Shown here one piece after another: positions 14,482 to 19,877 of a stretch of DNA of 19,877 nt. The notes beneath the pieces were generated by a model. The model worked only from the letters and a program-made list of their open reading frames with translations. It had not been told where the DNA came from and did not search any database. The stretch lies in contig CAAGBH010000011.1 in NCBI GenBank assembly GCA_900768035.1, positions 1-19,877 on the forward strand, in the 5' to 3' direction. Positions within the stretch are counted from its first letter, which is position 1. Each line of letters begins with the position of its first letter. The DNA is from Clostridia bacterium. GTDB taxonomy: Bacteria; Bacillota; Clostridia; Oscillospirales; Acutalibacteraceae. A program made the translations under genes and the position numbers.

Positions 14482-16275
14482 TTGAAACTTGACAGAATGA
14501 ATGGATTAAAGCGCACCGACTACTGCGGTACGCTTAATAAAGATAATATCGGCCAAGAAGTTACCGTTTGCGGTTGGGTTCAGCGCCAACGTGACCTTGG
14601 CGGTCTGATTTTCGTTGACCTGCGTGACAGAAGCGGTATCATTCAATTAGCATTTGATGATACTACCGAAAAATCAATTTTCGAAAAGGCATCGGCGCTA
14701 AGAAGTGAATTTGTTGTGATGGCAACAGGTAAAGTTCGTATGCGTTCTTCAATCAATCCCGATATTCCCACAGGCGATATTGAAATTGAAGTGAACTGCC
14801 TTAAAACTCTCGGCAAGAGTGAAACTCCGCCGTTCGAAATTCTCAACGACAGTCTTGCCAATGAAGAATTGCGCCTTAAATACCGTTATCTTGATTTGCG
14901 CCGTCCCGTAATTCAGAATAATATTTTAATGCGCCATAAAATCACTAAAGTCACCCGTGACTATTTTGACGAAAACGGTTTTATAGAAATTGAAACCCCA
15001 ACACTAATTAAATCCACCCCCGAGGGCGCACGTGACTATTTAGTGCCCTCCCGTATTCATAAGGGCAGTTTCTTTGCACTTCCGCAGTCGCCCCAACTTT
15101 ATAAGCAGTTGCTTATGCTTTCGGGCTTTGACCGCTATATGCAGATTGCCCGTTGCTACCGTGACGAAGATTTGCGTGCTGACCGTCAACCTGAGTTTAC
15201 ACAAATCGACTTGGAAATGTCCTTTGTGGAAATGGAAGACGTTTTAAGTATTGCTGAGGGTTATATAAGCAGACTGTTTAAGGAAGTATTAAATACAGAA
15301 ATTCCTACACCGCTTCCCCGCTTAACCTATACCGAGGCTATGAACGACTACGGTTCGGATAAACCCGACACCCGTTTTGATATGAAAATCAAAGACTTGT
15401 CGGATATTGTCGAAAACTGCGGTTTCGGTGTGTTTGCAGATACTGTTAAAAACGGCGGAACCGTCCGTGCTATCAATGCCAAAAATGCAAGCGGTGTTTA
15501 CACCCGTAAAGAAATCGACAAACTAACCGAAGAAGCAAAAGGTATCGGCGCTAAGGGTCTTGCTTTCATCCGTTGGGTTGACGACACCCCGACCTGCTCG
15601 TTCTCTAAATTTATGACCGAGGATGAAATGCAGGCAATCTTAGAACGTGTAGACGCTCAAAAGGGAGATGTTGTGTTAATCGTTGCCGACCGCAAGAACA
15701 CCTGTCTTTCGGTTTTGGGTGCGCTCCGCTTAACCGTTGCAAAACGCCTTGATATTATCCCCGATAAATTCAATTTCCTTTGGATAACAGAGTTCCCGTT
15801 CTTTGAATATAACGAAGAAACAGGTAATTGGGATGCTATGCACCATCCGTTCACTTCGCCTCTTGACGAATGTATAGAATACCTTGACACTAATCCCGAA
15901 AAGGTATTTGCCAAGGCTTATGACTTGGTGCTCAACGGCGTGGAACTTTCAAGCGGTTCAATCCGTATAACCGATCCCGAACTTCAATCAAAAATGTTCT
16001 CGGCGCTCGGTCTTTCAGACGAGGAGGCTCACGAAAAATTCGGCTTCCTTACTGATGCTTTCCGTTTCGGCGCTCCACCTCACGGCGGTATGGGCATCGG
16101 CCTTGACCGACTTTGTATGATTATGTGCGGTTGTGATTCTTTGCGAGATGTTATTGCATTCCCCAAAGTTTCAAACTCAAGCGAACTTATGTCAGGCGCT
16201 CCAGCCGAGGTTGATAACACTCAACTTAAAGACCTTGCAATATCATTAATAGATACAAAAAAAGAGTCCGTTTAA
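14482..16275 (+). CDS. aspS: Aspartyl-tRNA synthetase
   Basis: A 597-residue bacterial-type AspRS. The N-terminal OB-fold anticodon domain (VCGWVQRQRDLGGLIFVDLRD in outline) is followed by the class II core with PQSPQLYKQLLML, motif 2 RCYRDEDLRADRQPEF, the bacterial GAD insertion, and motif 3 GIGLDRLCMIM. The start is a TTG at 14482 with GAGGGG (14468-14473) 8 bases upstream, overlapping the end of hisS; an ATG 5 codons later is a weaker option. The last codons lie in the left arm of the terminator and the stop codon in its loop. Whether it also charges tRNA-Asn (non-discriminating) cannot be decided here. Confidence 0.97.
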   Translation: MKLDRMNGLKRTDYCGTLNKDNIGQEVTVCGWVQRQRDLGGLIFVDLRDRSGIIQLAFDDTTEKSIFEKASALRSEFVVMATGKVRMRSSINPDIPTGDIEIEVNCLKTLGKSETPPFEILNDSLANEELRLKYRYLDLRRPVIQNNILMRHKITKVTRDYFDENGFIEIETPTLIKSTPEGARDYLVPSRIHKGSFFALPQSPQLYKQLLMLSGFDRYMQIARCYRDEDLRADRQPEFTQIDLEMSFVEMEDVLSIAEGYISRLFKEVLNTEIPTPLPRLTYTEAMNDYGSDKPDTRFDMKIKDLSDIVENCGFGVFADTVKNGGTVRAINAKNASGVYTRKEIDKLTEEAKGIGAKGLAFIRWVDDTPTCSFSKFMTEDEMQAILERVDAQKGDVVLIVADRKNTCLSVLGALRLTVAKRLDIIPDKFNFLWITEFPFFEYNEETGNWDAMHHPFTSPLDECIEYLDTNPEKVFAKAYDLVLNGVELSSGSIRITDPELQSKMFSALGLSDEEAHEKFGFLTDAFRFGAPPHGGMGIGLDRLCMIMCGCDSLRDVIAFPKVSNSSELMSGAPAEVDNTQLKDLAISLIDTKKESV

Positions 16276-16290
16276 AACGGACTCTTTTCT
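16257..16290. terminator. Bidirectional terminator between aspS and the ZIP gene
   Basis: AAAAGAGTCCG (16260-16270) pairs perfectly with CGGACTCTTTT (16278-16288) around a 7-nt loop. On the plus strand it ends in a T-run, and on the minus strand the complementary run gives seven Ts, so it can stop both converging operons. The aspS stop (16273-16275) is in the loop and the ZIP stop begins 1 base beyond. Confidence 0.93.
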
Positions 16291-17043
16291 TTATCCAAAA
16301 ATAACATCAATAACAAGCATCATACAAAATCCCGAAATCAAAGCATAGGTAGCGCCTCGCTGACTGCCGTGAGCGTGAGTTTCAGATAACATTTCATCAC
16401 TGATAACATAAAGCATCGTTCCGCCCGCAAAACTAAGCGCAAAGGGTAAAAGAAATGTTGCAACACTTACCGCAAAATATCCTATAAGCGTTCCTATAAC
16501 CTCAACCAACCCCGTAATCATAGCCGCTATAAAAGTTTTTTTCGGGCTCACCCCTGCTGACAGCATAGGTCCAATTATAATTATACCCTCAGGCACATTT
16601 TGCAAAGCAATACTTCCGGCAATTATAAGCGCTTGTGACACATTTCCTGAACCGAATCCAACGCCGGCCGCAATACCCTCAGGAAGATTATGAATTGCGA
16701 TAGCGGTCACAAAAAGAAGAACTTTATTTAAGTTAGCATTGTTATGAGTTTCTGAATCAACACCCACCATCTTATGTAAGTGCGGAACTACTTTATCAAT
16801 AACATTTAAACAAGCCGCTCCCGTAAATATACCTGCTATTGTAATCAAAAGCGAATATTTTCCGCCGTATTCCAATGACGGCAAAATAAGACCTAACACA
16901 GCCGCCGCTAACATAACGCCTGCGGCAAATGATAACACAATATCAGATAATTTATGCGAAACCTCTTTAAAAATAAAACCTATAAGCGAACCTATAACAG
17001 TAGCACCGCCAACACCTAAGGCGGTGAGTAACACTAATTCCAT
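16291..17043 (-). CDS. ZIP-family divalent metal transporter
   Basis: A 250-residue membrane protein of the ZIP family (ZupT/GufA-like), which carries Zn, Fe or Mn into the cytoplasm. About eight transmembrane segments are apparent. The metal-path motifs are HNLPEG in TM4 and QNVPEG in TM5, where the first position is His and Gln respectively, plus EMLSETHAHG before the last helix. A His-containing loop lies after TM3 (VPHLHKM). The ATG has only a modest GGGAAG binding site and lies 12 bases after trxB, as the last gene of the trxA-trxB-ZIP set. Which metal it carries is not known. Confidence 0.9.
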   Translation of the reverse strand: MELVLLTALGVGGATVIGSLIGFIFKEVSHKLSDIVLSFAAGVMLAAAVLGLILPSLEYGGKYSLLITIAGIFTGAACLNVIDKVVPHLHKMVGVDSETHNNANLNKVLLFVTAIAIHNLPEGIAAGVGFGSGNVSQALIIAGSIALQNVPEGIIIIGPMLSAGVSPKKTFIAAMITGLVEVIGTLIGYFAVSVATFLLPFALSFAGGTMLYVISDEMLSETHAHGSQRGATYALISGFCMMLVIDVIFG

Positions 17044-17055
17044 AAACTTCCCATC

Positions 17056-17976
17056 CTATTTTGAATTTAAATATTCTTCAGCATAATGCACCGCAACTGC
17101 ACCATCAGCGACAGCGGTAACCACCTGTCTTAATGCTTTTGTTCGAACATCGCCCACCGCAAAAACACCGTCTATACTTGTTTTTGTTGATTCATCGGCG
17201 ATAATATATCCGTTACTGTCAAGTAATTCTATATTTCCAAGAAAATCTGTAATCGGTTTTCTGCCGATACTCACAAACACACCGTCACAAGAGACTTCAC
17301 TTTCTTCCCCTGTTTTAGCATTAATAAGTTTTATTCCTGTAACTTTGCCGTCGGTTAAAAATTCTTTTACCGTGCTATCCCAACGAAATTCAACATTTTC
17401 ACACTTCATAAGCGGTTCGTGATAAATTTTAGTGGCTTTTAAAGTATCTCTGCGATGCACTAAAATAACCTTATGCGCAATTCTTGAGAGATATAGCGCA
17501 TCAGAAACAGCGCTGTTACCTCCGCCAATTACCGCAACCGTTTTTCCTCTATAGAAACCGCCGTCACAATGGGCGCAATAATGCACACCCTTGCCAACCA
17601 AACTTTTTTCGTTTTCTATGCCGAGTTCACGAGGGTTAGCACCTGTTGCTATTACAACAGTTTTAGAAAGATAGGTTTCTTTTGCGGTGTTTACTTTTTT
17701 TATTTCACCCGATAGTTCAACCGACACCACTTGCGAATTTTTAGTCTTTGCGCCAAAGCGCTCTGCTCCCGACTGCATCTTCATGCCAAGGGCAAAACCG
17801 TCTACCCCGTCATCAAAACCGGGGTAGTTATCAATGATGTCAGTAAGCGCCATCTGACCGCCTGCTGATAACTTCTCTAAAACTAAAGTGTCAAGCCCTG
17901 CCCGTGCGGCATAAAGAGCGGCAGTATATCCCGCAGGACCGCCGCCAATAATAATCATATCAAAAATATGCTCCAC
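17056..17976 (-). CDS. trxB: Thioredoxin reductase
   Basis: A 306-residue low-molecular-weight thioredoxin reductase that passes electrons from NADPH through FAD to thioredoxin. It has the FAD site IIGGGPAGYTAALYAARAG, the redox pair C134-A-H-C137 followed by D, the NADPH site AVIGGGNSAVSDALYL with HRRD, and the second FAD motif GVFAVGDV. Compared with E. coli (HRRDGFRA) the last arginine is Lys (HRRDTLKA), a mild change. The start is GTG at 17976 with AAGGAG 7 bases upstream. It is 60 bases after trxA, with no terminator between, so the two are likely co-transcribed. Confidence 0.96.
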   Translation of the reverse strand: MEHIFDMIIIGGGPAGYTAALYAARAGLDTLVLEKLSAGGQMALTDIIDNYPGFDDGVDGFALGMKMQSGAERFGAKTKNSQVVSVELSGEIKKVNTAKETYLSKTVVIATGANPRELGIENEKSLVGKGVHYCAHCDGGFYRGKTVAVIGGGNSAVSDALYLSRIAHKVILVHRRDTLKATKIYHEPLMKCENVEFRWDSTVKEFLTDGKVTGIKLINAKTGEESEVSCDGVFVSIGRKPITDFLGNIELLDSNGYIIADESTKTSIDGVFAVGDVRTKALRQVVTAVADGAVAVHYAEEYLNSK

Positions 17977-17994
17977 AAGACTTCTCCTTATATA

Positions 17995-18023
17995 TTGACT
18001 TTATCTCAAATTAAATGTATAAT
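17995..18023 (+). promoter_or_regulatory. Near-consensus promoter antisense to trxA
   Basis: TTGACT (17995-18000), a 17-bp spacer and TATAAT (18018-18023) give an 11/12 match on the plus strand, in the 60-bp trxA-trxB gap. Predicted start is near 18030. Transcription would run antisense through all of trxA (18037-18348) and reach the chromate-transporter genes starting at 18417. It might act as an antisense RNA promoter, as a long-leader promoter for those genes, or be inert. Confidence 0.55.
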
Positions 18024-18036
18024 GCGATAGGTAAAA

Positions 18037-18348
18037 TTAACCTTCAAGCATTTCTAAAATTTGGTCTTTGCCTCTTGCTCCTGCGGATTGTTCTTTTATT
18101 TTTCCGTCTTTTATAACCACCAATGTTGGTATACTCATAACGCTGAATTGTTGTGCTAATTCGGGTTGTTCGTCAACATTGATTTTACCCACTAAATACT
18201 GTGGGTTTTCTTCTGCAATCTGGTCAACCAAGGGAGATACCATTCTGCACGGACCGCACCAATCGGCATAAAAATCCAAAAGAACTGTTTTTTGGCTTTT
18301 TAATATTTCATTTTCAAAATTTTCTTTAGTTATTTTTAAGACTGACAT
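18037..18348 (-). CDS. trxA: Thioredoxin
   Basis: A 103-residue thioredoxin, the general disulfide reductant recycled by the adjacent TrxB. The active site is W30-C31-G-P-C34 after DFYAD, and the cis-proline loop is MSIPTLVV. The start is set at the ATG at 18348 because AAAGGA lies 8 bases before it; another in-frame ATG at 18357 overlaps that binding site and would add MIN. Length is normal. First gene of the trxA-trxB-ZIP operon. Confidence 0.96.
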   Translation of the reverse strand: MSVLKITKENFENEILKSQKTVLLDFYADWCGPCRMVSPLVDQIAEENPQYLVGKINVDEQPELAQQFSVMSIPTLVVIKDGKIKEQSAGARGKDQILEMLEG

Positions 18349-18369
18349 ATTAATCATCCTTTCGTTTTT

Positions 18370-18398
18370 ATTATACCTAATAATTATAAAAAAATCTA
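18370..18398 (-). promoter_or_regulatory. Probable promoter of trxA-trxB-ZIP
   Basis: On the minus strand there is a perfect TATAAT (18370-18375) with a weak -35 TAGATT (18393-18398) at 17-bp spacing. Predicted start near 18363 gives a leader of about 15 bases that begins at the binding site. Confidence 0.5.
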
Positions 18399-18416
18399 CA
18401 CTTTAAGGAGACTTTT

Positions 18417-18977
18417 ATGAAGAAAAAGTTAAAACTTATGTTTTCTGTTTTTTGTGTGTTCTTCCGCATAGGCGCTTTCACATTTGGCGGCGGATATGCA
18501 ATGATACCGCTTATTTCAAAAGAAACTGTTGAAAACAAGAAATGGATTTCTGACCAAGATATACTTGATATCATAGCCATAGCGGAATCCACACCGGGAC
18601 CTATCGCTATCAACTCCGCAACATTCGTAGGTTATCGTGTTGCAGGATTTTTCGGCGCAATGTCTGCAACCTTAGGTGTGGTGTTGCCGTCTTTTATAAT
18701 TATTCTTGCAATTTCTTATATTCTAAAGGAATTTCAAAATATAAAAGCAATTCAGTATGCTTTCAACGGTATACGTGCGGGTGTTTTGGCGTTGATATTA
18801 AAGGCGCTTTGGTCGATGTATAAACAATGCCCCAAAAACTTGCTTTCTTATATTTTGGCATTTGCTTGTTTTGTAGCAGTAGCATTCTTAAAAATCAATG
18901 TGCTTTACTGCATTATCGGTTGTGCCCTTGCGGGACTTATAACTTCCCTTGTTGCGAAAGGTAAGGTGAAAGAATGA
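18417..18977 (+). CDS. Chromate transporter family protein, half-size subunit 1
   Basis: A 186-residue membrane protein of the CHR (ChrA) family in its short, single-domain form. The family signature FRIGAFTFGGGYAMIPL is near the N-terminus, followed by AESTPGPIAINSATFVG and GVVLPSFIIILAI; four to six transmembrane segments are likely. Known members export chromate or import/export related anions, but most short-chain pairs in anaerobes are uncharacterised. AAGGAG lies 6 bases before the ATG. It overlaps the next gene by 4 bases (ATGA). The local upstream region offers no good promoter on this strand. Confidence 0.9.
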   Translation: MKKKLKLMFSVFCVFFRIGAFTFGGGYAMIPLISKETVENKKWISDQDILDIIAIAESTPGPIAINSATFVGYRVAGFFGAMSATLGVVLPSFIIILAISYILKEFQNIKAIQYAFNGIRAGVLALILKALWSMYKQCPKNLLSYILAFACFVAVAFLKINVLYCIIGCALAGLITSLVAKGKVKE

Positions 18978-19534
18978 TTTTTCTGATACTTTTTTTAACA
19001 TTCTTTAAAATCGGTGCTTTTACTTTCGGCGGCGGATATGCAATGCTCCCTCTTATAAAGGAAGAAGTTTTATCGCACGGTTGGATGAGACTTTCAGACC
19101 TTGTTGACTTTATCGCCGTAAGCGAATCAACCCCAGGACCTTTTGCAATTAATATGGCAACCTTTGTTGGAAGCAGAATGGGCGGTATTTTAGGCTCTGC
19201 CTGTGCCACATTGGGCGTAGTATTGCCATCTTTCGTGATAATATTAATCGTAGCAAAATGCTATGATAAATTTAAAAACAGCAAAGTGGTAAGCGGTTGT
19301 ATGACAGGTCTCAAACCCGCAGTTATCGGTCTTATCGGTGCGGCGGCAGTTTCAATCGGTCAAACCGTATTTTTCCCAACAGGTTTTTCAACTGCAGTCT
19401 TTACAGACATTAACCTTTATATCTCGCTTGCAATTTTCATTTTGGGAACTATACTTGCTTTCAAAAAAATCCACCCAATTTTAATAATCTGCATTTCGGC
19501 AGTTATAGGTATTGTGGTAGGGTATGCAATATAA
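18974..19534 (+). CDS. Chromate transporter family protein, half-size subunit 2
   Basis: A second 186-residue CHR protein, clearly homologous to the preceding one: FKIGAFTFGGGYAMLPL, SESTPGPFAINMATFVG and GVVLPSFVIILIV align along the length. Such tandem half-size pairs correspond to the two halves of full-length ChrA and are thought to work together with opposite membrane topology. The ATGA overlap suggests coupled translation in a fixed ratio. The substrate cannot be told from sequence. It ends just before a strong terminator. Confidence 0.9.
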   Translation: MIFLILFLTFFKIGAFTFGGGYAMLPLIKEEVLSHGWMRLSDLVDFIAVSESTPGPFAINMATFVGSRMGGILGSACATLGVVLPSFVIILIVAKCYDKFKNSKVVSGCMTGLKPAVIGLIGAAAVSIGQTVFFPTGFSTAVFTDINLYISLAIFILGTILAFKKIHPILIICISAVIGIVVGYAI

Positions 19535-19549
19535 ATTTAGAAAGTAAAT

Positions 19550-19578
19550 AAAAAAACAGTCCACTGGACTGTTTTTTT
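19550..19578. terminator. Terminator after the chromate-transporter pair
   Basis: AAAAAAACAGTCC (19550-19562) and GGACTGTTTTTTT (19566-19578) pair perfectly around a 3-nt ACT loop, 15 bases after the stop. Both strands read into T-runs, so it can also stop a minus-strand transcript from the right. Confidence 0.93.
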
Positions 19579-19580
19579 AC

Positions 19581-19678
19581 GGCTTGTTCGAATCCCTTTC
19601 TCCATATAAAAATTTAAAGAGAGCAACATCTCCGATGTCACTCCCTTTAAATTGGAAAGGGTGTACAAATTCGATGCC
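19581..19678. repeat. Long nested imperfect inverted repeat
   Basis: Six stem blocks pair in nested order: GGC (19581-19583) with GCC (19676-19678); TCGAAT (19588-19593) with ATTCGA (19669-19674); CCCTTTC (19594-19600) with GAAAGGG (19655-19661); AATTTAAAG (19611-19619) with CTTTAAATT (19645-19653); GAG with CTC; ACATC (19626-19630) with GATGT (19634-19638). That is about 33 base pairs in 98 bases, with a 10-nt bulge on one side. It has no T-run and no ORF. It could be a structured RNA, a miniature inverted-repeat element, or the 3' UTR of the minus-strand gene to its right. Confidence 0.6.
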
Positions 19679-19726
19679 TTTTGAATTTTCGACCTATGTG
19701 TTTGAACCCCTACATATATCAAAAAA

Positions 19727-19877
19727 TTATCTCTCATTATTAAAAATTCTTTTTTCGATATCTTCAATTAACTCTCCATTATATTTAAAATTTTGTGCAA
19801 ACCAACCTGGTCCGTGAACTATTGATTCTTTACCAGTAATTCTCCTTGCCAACTGTGTCATATAAAGGAGATCGGAA
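19727..19877 (-). CDS. C-terminal part of an unrecognised protein (runs off the window)
   Basis: An open minus-strand frame enters from the right edge and gives 49 residues before TAA at 19727-19729. It includes LARRITGKESIVHGPGWFAQ and ends in IEKRIFNNER. I do not recognise the family. All five arginines visible use AGA or AGG, and AT-rich codons (ATA, AAT, TTT) dominate, unlike the CGT-rich neighbours, which hints at an accessory or acquired gene. There is no start in the window, so its reality rests on the open frame and protein-like composition only. The inverted repeat and bidirectional terminator lie downstream of it. Confidence 0.45.
   Translation of the reverse strand, partial: SDLLYMTQLARRITGKESIVHGPGWFAQNFKYNGELIEDIEKRIFNNER

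Noticed and set aside
19584..19606. TTCGAATCC followed by CTTTCTCCA, resembling the 3' end of a tRNA
   Set aside because: The T stem does not pair, no cloverleaf can be built because a terminator lies directly upstream, and the bases are explained by the nested inverted repeat.
1..19877. CRISPR arrays, transposases, prophage genes
   Set aside because: No regularly spaced repeats and no recognisable transposase, integrase or phage protein in any frame examined.

Overview
The window reads as chromosomal housekeeping DNA from an anaerobic Firmicute of the class Clostridia, most like the Oscillospiraceae/Ruminococcaceae group. The grounds are protein style (polA, mreBCD-pbp2, the methylglyoxal synthase relative, cysteine-rich HisRS), moderately AT-rich DNA, AGGAG-type ribosome binding sites, frequent TTG starts and sigma-A promoters close to TTGACA-17-TATAAT. 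The placement is inferred from sequence style only.

Layout. (1) 1-257: no protein gene. It holds two hairpin terminators and a GC-rich, strongly folded ~130 bp segment bordered by a 16-bp copy of a tRNA 3' end. (2) 258-401: tRNA-Leu(GAG) on the minus strand with its own consensus promoter. (3) 432-2159: a minus-strand dus-yebC operon; the dus promoter sits so close to the ATG that the mRNA should be leaderless. (4) 2214-16275: a long, tightly packed plus-strand run: polA, a phosphatase-acetyltransferase fusion, tsaD, a lipid kinase, mreB, mreC, mreD, a class B PBP, then (after an internal consensus promoter) minD, an mgsA-like gene, hisS and aspS. It ends in a bidirectional terminator whose loop contains the aspS stop codon. 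(5) 16291-18348: a minus-strand trxA-trxB-ZIP transporter operon. (6) 18417-19534: two overlapping half-size chromate-transporter genes. (7) 19535-19877: a terminator, a long nested inverted repeat of about 100 bp, and the C-terminal end of an unrecognised minus-strand gene with different codon use.

How the genes work together. The plus-strand run joins DNA repair synthesis (polA), ribosome and tRNA modification (RimI domain, TsaD), lipid phosphorylation, the cell-elongation machinery (MreBCD-PBP2), MinD positioning and tRNA charging. The usual minC, minE, rodA and tsaB/tsaE partners are not next to their relatives here. The minus-strand trx operon supplies thiol redox power and metal uptake.

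The most notable points are: the fusion of a YwlE-type arginine-phosphatase-like domain to RimI; an MgsA-like protein in which two catalytic positions known from E. coli (Asp71, His98) are Ser and Asn; a near-perfect promoter pointing antisense through trxA towards the chromate transporters; the tRNA-bordered GC-rich cassette; and the nested inverted repeat at the right edge. No CRISPR array, phage gene or transposase was seen.
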